Numbered from the stretch's first letter, positions 45,064-53,931 are shown. The stretch: DNA of 64,000 nt from Aliitabrizicola sp041905595 (GCA_041905595.1 JAYRKT010000021.1:7036-71035); one strand, 5' to 3'. The notes: a model not told the origin generated them from the sequence alone. Translations and numbers: made by a program.

Positions 45064-45453
45064 ATGCGCTGGATAGCCCTGCCTCTCTGCCTGTTCCCCG
45101 CCCTCGCGCTTGCCGAAGACGGGATGCCCGGCCTGCCTCCGGATGGCAGCGACGCGGGCAATGCGCAAATGCAGGACGGGATGGACCTTCTGGGCCTCGG
45201 CCTGCAGACCCTTCTGCAAGGCTTCGCCACCGAGATGCAGCCGCATCTCGACGAGATGGGCCAGGCGCTGGAACAGATGAAGCCGATGCTGCTGCAACTG
45301 GCCCAGCTGATGAAGAACGCCGATCAGTATGAAATGCCGGTCATGCTCGAGAACGGCGACATCCTGATCCGCCGGAAGGCCGCGCCCCCTGCTCCTCCGC
45401 CCGGTGCCGCGCCTCAGGAAAAACCCGAGGCCGGCAGCCAGATCGACCTCTAG
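45064..45453 (+). CDS. Small secreted protein, conserved but uncharacterised
   Basis: A 129-aa exported protein: signal peptide (ending LALAED), a Met/Gln/Leu-rich amphipathic region (MDLLGLGLQTLLQGF to LMKNADQYEMP), an invariant-looking ENGDILIRRK strand and a Pro-rich tail. Similar short proteins in this family are sometimes labelled AAA+ ATPase, which cannot be right: there is no P-loop here. Function unknown. Confidence 0.75.
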   Translation: MRWIALPLCLFPALALAEDGMPGLPPDGSDAGNAQMQDGMDLLGLGLQTLLQGFATEMQPHLDEMGQALEQMKPMLLQLAQLMKNADQYEMPVMLENGDILIRRKAAPPAPPPGAAPQEKPEAGSQIDL

Positions 45454-45462
45454 GCCCCGGGC

Positions 45463-45528
45463 TTTCTTCTGTTCAAAAATATCCTCGGGGGTGAGCCCCG
45501 GACGGGGCGAGGGGGCGGAAAACCCCCT
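45463..45528. repeat. Dispersed intergenic hairpin element, copy 4
   Basis: Sits between two convergent genes. Lead TTTCTTCTGTTCAAAAAT, core ATCCTCGGGGGTGAG, hairpin 1 (gcccc 45495-45499, ggggc 45504-45508) and hairpin 2 (aggggg 45510-45515, ccccct 45523-45528). It is well placed to serve as a shared terminator for the secreted-protein gene and scpA. Confidence 0.8.
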
Positions 45529-45538
45529 GCCCGGCCCC

Positions 45539-47668
45539 TCACCCGCGCGCCGCGCGGATCAGCTTGAGAATATCCCGCGCCGCCTCGGGAATGTTGGTCC
45601 CCGGCCCGAAGATCGCCTTGACCCCGTGGTCGTAGAGATACTGATAGTCCTGCTGCGGGATGACGCCGCCGCAGATCACCAGGATATCCCCCGCCCCGGC
45701 CGCCTTCAGCGCCTCGACCAGTTTCGGCGCCAAAGTCTTGTGGCCCGCCGCCTGGCTCGAGATGCCGACGACATGCACGTCGTTGTCGATCGCATCCTGC
45801 GCCGCCTCTTCCGGCGTCTGGAACAGCGGACCGACATCGACGTCGAAACCGATATCGGCGAAGGCGGTGGCGATCACCTTGGCGCCGCGATCGTGCCCGT
45901 CCTGGCCCATCTTGACGACCAGCATCCGCGGGCGGCGGCCTTCCTCCTCGGCGAATTTCTCCACGTCCTTCTGGATCGCGGCAAAGCCGTCGTCGCCCTC
46001 GTAAGCCGCGCCATAGACGCCTGCCAGCGTCTTCACCTCGGCCCGGTGCCGTCCGAATACCTTTTCCATGGCGTCGCTGATCTCTCCGACTGAGGCCCGC
46101 GAGCGGGCGGCTTCGACGGCGGCTTCCAGAAGGTTCCCGCCCTCGGTGGCGCGGCGGGTCAGTTCGGCCAGCGCGGCCTGCGCCTTGGCCTCGTCCCGCT
46201 TGGCGCGGGTCGCCGTCAGCCGGGCGATCTGCGCCTCGCGGACCTTGACGTTGTCGATGTCGAGGATGTCGATAGGGTCCTGCTTCGCCAGCCGGTACTT
46301 GTTGACCCCGACGATCACCTCCTCACCGCGATCGATCATCGCCTGCCGCCGCGCGGCACTCTCCTCGATGCGAAGCTTCGGCATGCCCGTGGCGACGGCC
46401 TTGGTCATGCCGCCCATGGCCTCGACTTCCTCGATCAGCTTCCAGGCATCCTCGGCCAGTTGAGCGGTCAGGCTTTCCACATAATAGCTGCCGGCCAGCG
46501 GATCGACGACATGCGTAATCCCGGTTTCTTCCTGCAGGATCAGCTGGGTGTTCCGGGCGATCCGGGCCGAGAACTCGGTCGGCAGCGCGATCGCCTCGTC
46601 CAGAGCGTTGGTGTGCAGCGACTGGGTGCCGCCAAGCGCCGCCGCCATCGCCTCGTAGGCGGTGCGGATGACGTTGTTGTAGGGGTCCTGCTCCTGCAGC
46701 GACACGCCCGAGGTCTGGCAGTGGGTCCGCAGCATCAGCGAACCGGGCTTCTTCGCCCCGAACTCGGACATGATCCGGTGCCAAAGCAGGCGCGCGGCGC
46801 GGAGCTTCGCCGCCTCCATGAAGAAGTTCATGCCGATAGCGAAGAAGAAGGACAGTCGCCCGGCGAAATCATCGACGTCCATGCCGCGCGCGATGGCGGC
46901 GCGGACATATTCGCGTCCGTCAGCCAGCGTGAAGGCCAGTTCCTGCACAAGGTTCGCGCCGGCTTCCTGCATGTGGTAGCCGGAAATCGAGATCGAGTTG
47001 AACTTCGGCATCTCGCGGCTGGTGTATTCGATGATGTCGGCGATGATCCGCATCGAGGGTTCGGGCGGATAGATATAGGTGTTCCGCACCATGAACTCTT
47101 TCAGGATGTCGTTCTGGATTGTGCCCGAAAGCGCGGCGCGCGGGACGCCCTGCTCTTCGCCGGTGACGATGAAATTGGCGAGGATCGGGATCACCGCGCC
47201 GTTCATCGTCATGGATACGCTGATCTTTTCCAGCGGGATGCCGTCGAACAGCACCTTCATGTCCTCGACCGAGTCGATGGCGACGCCCGCCTTGCCGACG
47301 TCGCCCACGACGCGCGGGTGATCGCTGTCATAGCCGCGATGGGTGGCCAGGTCGAAGGCGACCGAGACGCCCTGCTGACCGGCGGCGAGCGCCTTGCGGT
47401 AGAAGGCGTTCGATTCCTCGGCAGTCGAGAAGCCCGCATATTGGCGGATCGTCCAGGGGCGGCCGGCATACATCGTCGCCCGCACCCCGCGGGTGAAGGG
47501 GGCTATGCCCGGCAGAGTGCCCATATGGGCGAGGTCCGCCGTGTCGGCCGCGGTATACAGCGGCTTGACCGCGATCCCTTCCAGCGTGTTCCAGGTCAGC
47601 GTGTCGGGGTCGGCGCCCTTCAGCTCCTTCGCCGCAAGCTTGCGCCAGGCCTCGAGATTGTCGCTCAT
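45539..47668 (-). CDS. scpA: Methylmalonyl-CoA mutase
   Basis: A 709-aa adenosylcobalamin enzyme converting (R)-methylmalonyl-CoA to succinyl-CoA. The barrel domain has TIRQYAGFSTAEESNAFYRK and RTHCQTSGVSLQEQDPYNN. The C-terminal cobalamin domain has DGHDRG (His592 as lower ligand) and the VICGGVIPQQD motif. This is the single-chain form. It is on the same strand as pccA but separated by a reverse-strand DUF4174 gene. It completes propionyl-CoA and ethylmalonyl-CoA pathway carbon flow. AGGA precedes the ATG by nine bases. Confidence 0.97.
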   Translation of the reverse strand: MSDNLEAWRKLAAKELKGADPDTLTWNTLEGIAVKPLYTAADTADLAHMGTLPGIAPFTRGVRATMYAGRPWTIRQYAGFSTAEESNAFYRKALAAGQQGVSVAFDLATHRGYDSDHPRVVGDVGKAGVAIDSVEDMKVLFDGIPLEKISVSMTMNGAVIPILANFIVTGEEQGVPRAALSGTIQNDILKEFMVRNTYIYPPEPSMRIIADIIEYTSREMPKFNSISISGYHMQEAGANLVQELAFTLADGREYVRAAIARGMDVDDFAGRLSFFFAIGMNFFMEAAKLRAARLLWHRIMSEFGAKKPGSLMLRTHCQTSGVSLQEQDPYNNVIRTAYEAMAAALGGTQSLHTNALDEAIALPTEFSARIARNTQLILQEETGITHVVDPLAGSYYVESLTAQLAEDAWKLIEEVEAMGGMTKAVATGMPKLRIEESAARRQAMIDRGEEVIVGVNKYRLAKQDPIDILDIDNVKVREAQIARLTATRAKRDEAKAQAALAELTRRATEGGNLLEAAVEAARSRASVGEISDAMEKVFGRHRAEVKTLAGVYGAAYEGDDGFAAIQKDVEKFAEEEGRRPRMLVVKMGQDGHDRGAKVIATAFADIGFDVDVGPLFQTPEEAAQDAIDNDVHVVGISSQAAGHKTLAPKLVEALKAAGAGDILVICGGVIPQQDYQYLYDHGVKAIFGPGTNIPEAARDILKLIRAARG

Positions 47669-47763
47669 CGCTCTCGTCCTTCCGTCTGGCCGGGGTGGGC
47701 CTCCCGGCAGTTCCGCTTTGGTTTCAGGACGTTCGCCCCTATATGAGGGGTGAGGGAGTCCAG

Positions 47764-48207
47764 ATGAAATCCGTTCTCAGTCTTGTCGTCGCGGCGCTGC
47801 TGCCGCTGGTCGCCTCTGCGCAGGATGTCCCTGCTCCGACCGTAGGCCCCGTTCCTGCCGCCGAGGTGAAGCTTGACCACTTCGTCTGGCTGCAGCGGCC
47901 CGTCGTGGTCTTTGCCGACCGGCCCGACGATCCACAGTTCCTGCTGCAGATGAGCCGGATCAATGCGGGGCTCGACGATCTGGCCGAGCGCGACGTTGTC
48001 GTGATCACCGACACCGATCCCGCCGCCGCCGCCGACGCGCGCCAGCGGCTCAGGCCGCGGGGCTTTGCGCTGGTGTTGATGGACAAGGACGGAGAGGTGA
48101 AGCGCCGCGTGCCGTCCGCCTGGACCGTGCGCGAGATCACGCACGCCATCGACCGCTTCCCGCTGCGCCGGCAAGAAATGCTGGAGCGGCGGCCCGCAGG
48201 ACGATAG
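47764..48207 (+). CDS. DUF4174 domain protein, exported
   Basis: A 147-aa protein with a signal peptide (ending ASAQD) and a thioredoxin-like DUF4174 core: LQRPVVVFADRPDDPQFLLQ, RDVVVITDTDP and FALVLMDKDGEVKRR. No CxxC redox pair is present. Function unknown. ATG 47764 has GAGGGAG upstream. It lies between pccA and scpA on the opposite strand and probably has its own promoter in the scpA leader region. Confidence 0.82.
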   Translation: MKSVLSLVVAALLPLVASAQDVPAPTVGPVPAAEVKLDHFVWLQRPVVVFADRPDDPQFLLQMSRINAGLDDLAERDVVVITDTDPAAAADARQRLRPRGFALVLMDKDGEVKRRVPSAWTVREITHAIDRFPLRRQEMLERRPAGR

Positions 48208-48231
48208 GACGTCGGCAGCGGCGCCATCGCC

Positions 48232-50235
48232 TTACTCGAACTCCATGATCACGTCGTCGACCTTCAGGCTCGCGCCTGGGGCCGCGCTGATTTTCTTGAC
48301 CACGCCTTTTCGTTCGGCCTTGAGGATGTTTTCCATCTTCATCGCCTCGACGGTGGCCAGCGCCTGACCTTCCTGCACCTCGTCGCCTTCCGCCACGCTG
48401 ATCTTCACCACCAGGCCCGGCATCGGGCAGAGCAGGTATTTTGACGTATCCGGCGGCAGCTTCTCCGGCATCAGCAGCGACAGTTCGTGCTGGCGCGGGC
48501 TGCGGACGTGACATTTCAGGTCGGCGCCGCGCAGGCGCAGCCGGAAGCCGGACGGGATCTTGCCGACCTTCATCACCAGCGGCGTGCCATCGACCGACAA
48601 GCGCGCAAGCGGCTGGCCCGGCGTCCAGTCCGAGGAGACCCGGTGGGTCGAGCCATCCGGGAAATGCACGGTCGAGCCTTCGCGGTCCGCCTCGATCCGC
48701 ACGGCATGGCTCTCGCCCTGTAGGCTCACCACCCAATCGTCACCGACGCGGCGCTGGTGGTTGTCCATCGTGCCAGAGATCCGGGTGCGGCGGATCTCGG
48801 CGACGCGGTTCATCGCGGCGGCGGCGGCGGCGATGCGGCGGATGTCATGGCCGTGGAGCACCGCGCCCTGGAAGCCTTCCGGATATTCCTCTGCGATGAA
48901 GGCCGTGGTGATCCGGCCTTCGACGAAGCGCGGATGGTCCATCACCGCCCCAACGAAGGGCAGGTTGTGGCCGATACCTTCGACCTCGAAGGTATCGAGC
49001 GCCAGCCGCATCTCCTCGATCGCCTCGGCCCGGGTCGCGCCCCAGGTGCAGAGCTTGGCGATCATCGGGTCGTAGAACATGCTGATCTCGCCGCCCTCGT
49101 AGACGCCGGTATCGTTGCGCACGATGCCGCCGCGTTCGGTCGGGCCTTCCACCGGCGGGCGGTAGCGGGTCAGGCGACCGATCGAAGGCAGGAAGTTGCG
49201 GTAGGGATCCTCGGCGTAGAGGCGGCTCTCCATCGCCCAGCCGTTGATCTTGAGGTCCTTCTGCGCGAAGGGCAGCTTCTCGCCGTCTGCCACCCGGATC
49301 ATCTGCTCGACCAGATCGACACCGGTGATGAGTTCGGTCACCGGGTGTTCCACCTGCAGGCGGGTGTTCATTTCGAGGAAGTAGAAGTTCCGCGCGCCAT
49401 CGACGATGAATTCCACCGTACCGGCGCTGGTATAGCCCACGGCCTTGGCCAGCGCGCAGGCCTGTTCGCCCATCGCGCGACGGGTTTCCTCGTCAAGGAA
49501 GGGCGACGGGGCCTCTTCGATGACTTTCTGGTTGCGGCGCTGGATCGAGCATTCCCGCTCGTGCAGGTAGACGCAGTTGCCGTGCTTGTCGGCCAGCACC
49601 TGAATCTCGATATGGCGGGGCTGTGTGACGAACTTTTCGATGAAGATCCGGTCGTCGCCGAAGGACGCCGCGGCTTCGTTCTTCGACGATTCAAAGCCCT
49701 CGCGGGCCTCCTGATCGTTCCAGGCGATCCGCATCCCCTTGCCGCCACCGCCGGCGGAGGCCTTGATCATGACCGGATAGCCGATCTCGCGGCTGATCTT
49801 CACCGCCTCTTCGGTATCGGCGATCAGGCCCATGTAGCCCGGAACGGTCGAAACGCCCGCCTCTTTCGCGATCTTTTTCGAGGTAATCTTGTCGCCCATC
49901 GCTTCGATCGCCGGCGACGGCGGACCGATGAAGACGACGCCTTCCTTCTCCAGCGCGGCGGCGAAGGCGCGGTTTTCGGACAGGAAGCCATAGCCCGGAT
50001 GGACGGCCTCGGCGCCGGTCTGGCGGATGGCGTCCATGATCTTGTCGATCACGATGTAGCTTTGTGCGGCCGGGGGCGGCCCGATATGAACCGCCTCGTC
50101 CGCCATCTTGACGTGCAGGGCGTTGCGGTCGGCATCAGAATAGACCGCCACTGTCTTGATGCCCATCTTGCGGGCCGTCTTGATGACGCGGCAGGCAATC
50201 TCGCCGCGATTGGCGATCAGGATCTTCTTGAACAT
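48232..50235 (-). CDS. pccA: Propionyl-CoA carboxylase alpha subunit (biotin carboxylase/carrier)
   Basis: A 667-aa protein with biotin carboxylase (1-450, ATP-grasp GGGGKGMRIAW), a BT linker domain (about 470-590) and a biotin-carrier domain at the end (VEAMKMEN, Lys633 biotinylated). It supplies carboxybiotin to PccB, which makes methylmalonyl-CoA. GGGGGAG precedes the ATG. It is separated from the upstream genes of the pcc group by a 349-base gap with a strong hairpin. Confidence 0.96.
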   Translation of the reverse strand: MFKKILIANRGEIACRVIKTARKMGIKTVAVYSDADRNALHVKMADEAVHIGPPPAAQSYIVIDKIMDAIRQTGAEAVHPGYGFLSENRAFAAALEKEGVVFIGPPSPAIEAMGDKITSKKIAKEAGVSTVPGYMGLIADTEEAVKISREIGYPVMIKASAGGGGKGMRIAWNDQEAREGFESSKNEAAASFGDDRIFIEKFVTQPRHIEIQVLADKHGNCVYLHERECSIQRRNQKVIEEAPSPFLDEETRRAMGEQACALAKAVGYTSAGTVEFIVDGARNFYFLEMNTRLQVEHPVTELITGVDLVEQMIRVADGEKLPFAQKDLKINGWAMESRLYAEDPYRNFLPSIGRLTRYRPPVEGPTERGGIVRNDTGVYEGGEISMFYDPMIAKLCTWGATRAEAIEEMRLALDTFEVEGIGHNLPFVGAVMDHPRFVEGRITTAFIAEEYPEGFQGAVLHGHDIRRIAAAAAAMNRVAEIRRTRISGTMDNHQRRVGDDWVVSLQGESHAVRIEADREGSTVHFPDGSTHRVSSDWTPGQPLARLSVDGTPLVMKVGKIPSGFRLRLRGADLKCHVRSPRQHELSLLMPEKLPPDTSKYLLCPMPGLVVKISVAEGDEVQEGQALATVEAMKMENILKAERKGVVKKISAAPGASLKVDDVIMEFE

Positions 50236-50584
50236 TGGGCTCCCCCTCGGGCGCGCCGGTGGGCCGGGCGCGCGTCAGTGACGGCAGCGGGCAGGATGCA
50301 TTGCCCGTTACCAGATGGATTTTGCCACCCGCCCTGGCAGGCAGTGGCAGTCTTGCGTGTCTTGGCTGAAGGTCCGGTCACCCGACGCTGGCCCGGGAAA
50401 GGCCTGCCCGATCGGCGATCGGGCAGGAAGTCGGGAAAAGGGAACTGGTCGTGACGAACCCGGGAAACGCCGGGAACAACCTCAGGATGCCCGCCTTGCG
50501 CCCGCGGCACAAAGCCGAAGGCATGCCGGTCCGATCGCTGCGCAAGGACTTGCCGGATGCGGATGAGGCGCGGCGGAAACATGC
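50236..50584. other. 349-base gap between pccA and the upstream hypothetical gene
   Basis: The only gene-free stretch above 300 bases. Open frames on both strands have no family features, poor starts or overlap pccA. The stretch holds one strong inverted repeat (50403-50427) and a minor GC pairing (cccggg..., about 50459-50480). It probably contains the pccA leader or promoter. I see no tRNA, small RNA family or repeat-element copy. Confidence 0.6.
50403..50427. terminator. Strong inverted repeat upstream of pccA
   Basis: Arms cctgcccgatc (50403-50413) and gatcgggcagg (50417-50427) pair perfectly over 11 bases with a three-base loop. No T-run follows in either direction, so a factor-independent terminator is not certain. 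It could stabilise or separate the pccA message from the genes upstream. Confidence 0.6.
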
Positions 50585-50983
50585 CTATTCGTCCTCCCAA
50601 TCGTCGTCATCGCCCTCGGGAAGCGGTTCGGCATCCTCGGCGAAGACCTCTGGAAACGACACCTGCGCCCGCTTCAGATCTATCCTGAGGATCGCCTCGT
50701 AACTTTCTGGATCAAAAGGATCTTCTGCCGGAACAACCTCTCGTCCGAAAAGCCAGCTGAGCCGCCCCGCATCGAGGTTTCCCCGCTCGAAGGGTTCCTC
50801 CCCGAACTGTGCCCAGAGCGCTGCCATGAACATGCGGTCGGCCATGCGATCAACATGCTTGCGGTCGCGAAAGCGCTCGCGGCGGATGATCTTGGTCGGG
50901 CCGTCCTTGAGGTTGGCGCGGCGGATCGTGAACTGAAGGTCAGTGCCCGGAAGACGGCTTGGGAAGCCACGATGTTTCAGCAT
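50585..50983 (-). CDS. Hypothetical acidic-tailed protein in the pcc cluster
   Basis: A 132-aa cytosolic protein with a basic first half (RRERFRDRKHVDRMADRMF) and a very acidic tail (GDDDDWEDE). No domain recognised. ATG 50983 is favoured by GGAGG nine bases upstream; GTG 50992 would sit against that site. It lies in the pccB-to-pccA gene string, so a link with carboxylase expression or assembly is possible but unproven. Confidence 0.75.
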   Translation of the reverse strand: MLKHRGFPSRLPGTDLQFTIRRANLKDGPTKIIRRERFRDRKHVDRMADRMFMAALWAQFGEEPFERGNLDAGRLSWLFGREVVPAEDPFDPESYEAILRIDLKRAQVSFPEVFAEDAEPLPEGDDDDWEDE

Positions 50984-51061
50984 GGCGCGCACCCTCCGGT
51001 GGGGGCGGCGTCAGGACGGACGGGGCGGGCCGGACCAGCCGGCCAGCCCCGCCAGTTCGTG

Positions 51062-51196
51062 TCACTTGTATTTGCCGGTATAGGTCGGTTCGGTCGTAAC
51101 CGGCTCTTGGACAACGATGGCTTCTTCCTTGGGTTTGCAGGCCGCTGCGAAGGCGACGAGGCAAAGGGCAAGAAGCACGCGCGTGCTCGTGGACAT
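51062..51196 (-). CDS. Very small lipoprotein
   Basis: A 44-aa product: MSTSTRVLLALCLVAFAAAC signal with lipobox AAAC (Cys20), then about 24 residues (KPKEEAIVVQEPV, TYTGKYK). AGGAG sits six bases before ATG 51196, and the TGA is at 51062. Length, signal and ribosome site support a real gene. The 202-base region upstream (51197-51398) contains two small inverted repeats (cccatgc/gcatggg around 51320, cgtggcc/ggccacg around 51270) but no other gene. Confidence 0.72.
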   Translation of the reverse strand: MSTSTRVLLALCLVAFAAACKPKEEAIVVQEPVTTEPTYTGKYK

Positions 51197-51398
51197 CCTC
51201 TACTCCTAGTTTCTTGGGGGGTTGGCAGGTCAAGCCTCAGCTCCCCGCTCCCCCGATGCGAGGTCGTGGCCGCTTGGGACGGGCCACGAGTCACCTTAGA
51301 CGATCCCGGCGGAATTGCCCATGCGGTGCATGGGAAGTTGGCCAGTTGTGACACGGCTACATCAATCTGACTGCGCGCTGCGTAAATTCCGGACACCA

Positions 51399-51838
51399 TC
51401 AGAACATGTCCCATACGCATTGCCCGTCCTTGAAGCTGTAGGCCTCGAAGAACTGGGTCGCATCCGGTGCCGACTCGCCGAACGGCAGGGGCCGGTCGGA
51501 CAGAGAGATCACGATCTGCGCCGGCTGCGGGCCCAGATTGGCAATGCGCGGAACGGCGTAGTTCTGACAGAGCCATTCCATGTCTGCCGAGGCCGACTCG
51601 AACGAGACGGTCCCGCCCTTGGCGATGCCGGGGGCAACGAAACGGAAGCGCAGTGTCAGACCCGCCGGTCCGGGAGCGTTCCAGACCACATCCTGCAACG
51701 AGATCGCCTGCCCCGAGGGTACCGCGATCTGGGCCGGATCGGCGGGCAGAACCTGCTCGCCTTCCGCCTGCACAGCTATCGGCGCGGGCCCGGTCATGAC
51801 CGTTCCCCCACCCAGATGGCCCAAATCCCAAACCGCAT
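51399..51838 (-). CDS. DUF6497-like exported protein with an apparent frameshift after the start
   Basis: The body (frame open from 51824; first ATG 51797) matches a small conserved protein: AVPSGQAISLQDVVWNAPG, GLTLRFRFVAPGI, DMEWLCQNYAVPRIA and a C-terminal FFEAYSFKDGQCVWDMF. The best start is ATG 51838, with GGAGG seven bases upstream, but its frame (MRFGIWAIWVG) stops after 14 codons. Adding one G to the G5 run (51805-51809) would join it in frame to TVMTGPAPIAVQA, giving a good signal peptide and a 146-aa exported protein. Either a sequence error, a real mutation or a switchable tract. It is 25 bases downstream of pccB. Confidence 0.7.
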
Positions 51839-51863
51839 CCCCGCACCTCCATGACTCCGTCGG

Positions 51864-53396
51864 TCAGAGCGGGATGTTATCGTGCTTTTTCCACGGATTG
51901 CTCAGCTTCTTCGTGCGAAGCGAGGCAAAAGCACGTGCCACACGCCGCCGGGTCGAATGCGGCATGATCACCTCGTCGATGAAGCCGCGCTCGGCCGCGA
52001 CGAAGGGGTTGGCAAAGCGGGTTTCGTATTCCTTGGTCCGCGCCGCGATCTTCTCGGCATCGCCAAGCTCACTGCGATAGAGAATCTCGGTCGCACCCTT
52101 GGCGCCCATTACCGCGATCTCGGCGGTGGGCCAGGCATAGTTGAAGTCGCCGCGCAGGTGCTTGGACGCCATCACGTCATAGGCGCCGCCGTAGGCCTTG
52201 CGGGTGATGACCGTCACTTTCGGCACGGTCGCCTCGCCGAACGCGAAGAGCAGTTTCGCACCATGCTTGATGACGCCGCCATATTCCTGGCTGGTGCCGG
52301 GAAGGAAACCCGGCACGTCGACCAGCGTCAGGATCGGAATCTCGAACGCGTCGCAGAAACGGACGAAGCGCGCGGCCTTGCGGCTCGAGTCGATGTCGAG
52401 GCAGCCGGCCAGCACCATGGGCTGGTTTGCGACAACGCCAACGCTCTGCCCTTCGATGCGGATGAAGCCGGTGATGATGTTGCCGGCATAGTCCTTCTGG
52501 ATCTCGAAGAAGTCGCCCTCGTCCGCAACCTTCAGGATCAGCTCCTTCATGTCGTAGGGCTGGTTGGGGTTGTCGGGGATCAGTGTGTCGAGGCTCGATT
52601 CGATCCGGGCGGGATCGTCGAAGAACGGGCGCACCGGCGCCTTGTCGCGGTTGTTCAGCGGCAGGAAGTCGATCAGGCGGCGGGTCTCGGCCAGCAGCTC
52701 GACATCGTTCTCATAGGCACCGTCGGCGACGGAGGATTTCTTGGTGTGGGTTGAGGCACCGCCCAGTTCCTCGGCGGTCACGACCTCGTTCGTCACGGTC
52801 TTCACAACGTCAGGGCCGGTGACGAACATGTAGGAGGTGTCCTTCACCATGAAGATGAAGTCGGTCATCGCCGGAGAATAGACCGCACCGCCGGCGCAGG
52901 GCCCCATGATCAGGCTGATCTGCGGCACGACGCCCGACGCCATGATGTTGCGCTGGAACACGTCGGCATAGCCGGCAAGCGACGCCACGCCTTCCTGGAT
53001 GCGGGCGCCGCCCGAGTCGTTGATGCCGATCACCGGCGCGCCGTTCTGCACGGCCATGTCCATGATCTTGCAGATCTTCTGGGCGTGGGTTTCCGACAGC
53101 GAGCCACCGAACACGGTGAAATCCTGCGAAAAGACATAGACCATGCGGCCGTTGACCGTACCCCACCCGGTCACGACGCCGTCGCCCGCGGGCCGGTCTT
53201 CCTCCATGCCGAAATCCGTGCAGCGGTGAGCGACGAACATGTCGAATTCTTCGAATGAGCCGTCGTCGAGCAGAAGCTCGATGCGTTCGCGCGCCGTCAG
53301 CTTGCCCTTGGCGTGCTGCGCCGCGACCCGGCGGGTACCACCGCCCAGACGAGCGGCCGAACGACGGTCTTCGAGTTGCTGCAGGATGTCCTTCAT
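51864..53396 (-). CDS. pccB: Propionyl-CoA carboxylase beta subunit
   Basis: A 510-aa carboxyltransferase with two crotonase-like halves. The acyl-CoA site shows INDSGGARIQEG and GPCAGGAVYSPAMTDF; the carboxybiotin site shows DVPGFLPGTSQEYGGVIKHGAKLL. It carboxylates propionyl-CoA to (S)-methylmalonyl-CoA with PccA. GGAGG precedes the ATG. TTTGCAAA-type boxes lie about 70-110 bases upstream, fitting control by PccR. First gene of the pcc string. Confidence 0.97.
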   Translation of the reverse strand: MKDILQQLEDRRSAARLGGGTRRVAAQHAKGKLTARERIELLLDDGSFEEFDMFVAHRCTDFGMEEDRPAGDGVVTGWGTVNGRMVYVFSQDFTVFGGSLSETHAQKICKIMDMAVQNGAPVIGINDSGGARIQEGVASLAGYADVFQRNIMASGVVPQISLIMGPCAGGAVYSPAMTDFIFMVKDTSYMFVTGPDVVKTVTNEVVTAEELGGASTHTKKSSVADGAYENDVELLAETRRLIDFLPLNNRDKAPVRPFFDDPARIESSLDTLIPDNPNQPYDMKELILKVADEGDFFEIQKDYAGNIITGFIRIEGQSVGVVANQPMVLAGCLDIDSSRKAARFVRFCDAFEIPILTLVDVPGFLPGTSQEYGGVIKHGAKLLFAFGEATVPKVTVITRKAYGGAYDVMASKHLRGDFNYAWPTAEIAVMGAKGATEILYRSELGDAEKIAARTKEYETRFANPFVAAERGFIDEVIMPHSTRRRVARAFASLRTKKLSNPWKKHDNIPL

Positions 53397-53466
53397 GGCG
53401 GTCCTCCCCGGATTTGGCGCGCAACATAGCGACGTGGCCGGACAGAGAGAACAAAATTCCCGTAAA

Positions 53467-53506
53467 TTTGCAAACTATTGGCAGATCGGATGCTGCAAAT
53501 TGCAAA
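53467..53506. promoter_or_regulatory. Probable PccR operator upstream of pccB
   Basis: TTTGCAAA is perfect at 53467-53474. A partial pair follows: CTGCAAAT (53493-53500) overlapping ATTGCAAA (53499-53506). PccR/ScfR regulators of Rhodobacter are known to bind paired TTTGCAAA half-sites in front of pccB. The site lies between pccB and the divergent DUF486 gene and could affect both. Confidence 0.68.
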
Positions 53507-53574
53507 AAAACGTCCGACTGGCCATTGCCTCCGAGCTGGCGTAAGCCGAGCCTCTTTTCAGATATCCGAGACTC

Positions 53575-53931
53575 ATGATGCCCTCCATCCCCGTTCCAGT
53601 CCTGACGATCGGCTTGCTGATCTGCTCGAACCTGTTCATGACCTTCGCCTGGTACGGTCACCTGAAATTCACCGACCAACCACTCCTGAAAATCATCTTC
53701 ATCAGCTGGGGCATCGCGTTCTTCGAATACCTGCTGATGGTTCCGGCGAACCGTGTCGGATACGGCTATTTCAACGCCGCCCAGCTCAAGACCATCCAGG
53801 AAGTGATCACCCTGACCATCTTCGCCGGCTTCTCGGTGCTCTACCTGAAGGAGCCGCTGAGCTGGAATCACCTCCTGGGTTTTGCCTTCATCGCACTCGG
53901 GGCATTCTTCATCTTCCACAAATGGTCTTGA
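53575..53931 (+). CDS. DUF486 family small membrane protein
   Basis: A 118-aa protein with four hydrophobic helices (about 8-28, 40-60, 75-92, 96-115). It matches DUF486, a relative of half-length drug/metabolite transporters: WYGHLKF and FEYLLMVPANRVGYG are typical. Function unknown. It starts ATG-ATG and is divergent from pccB, between pccB and an MFS gene. In related genomes pccR usually lies here. Confidence 0.85.
   Translation: MMPSIPVPVLTIGLLICSNLFMTFAWYGHLKFTDQPLLKIIFISWGIAFFEYLLMVPANRVGYGYFNAAQLKTIQEVITLTIFAGFSVLYLKEPLSWNHLLGFAFIALGAFFIFHKWS

Noticed and set aside
45064..45453. AAA+ ATPase label for the small secreted protein
   Set aside because: No Walker A or B motif, and the protein is only 129 aa with a signal peptide.
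48757..50454. 565-aa plus-strand frame opposite pccA
   Set aside because: Antisense to pccA, with His/Arg/Asp-rich composition expected from reverse reading of a GC-rich gene.
50217..50600. 127-aa minus-strand frame in the pccA leader gap
   Set aside because: Overlaps the pccA start and the upstream gene's end, with no ribosome site and shadow-like composition.
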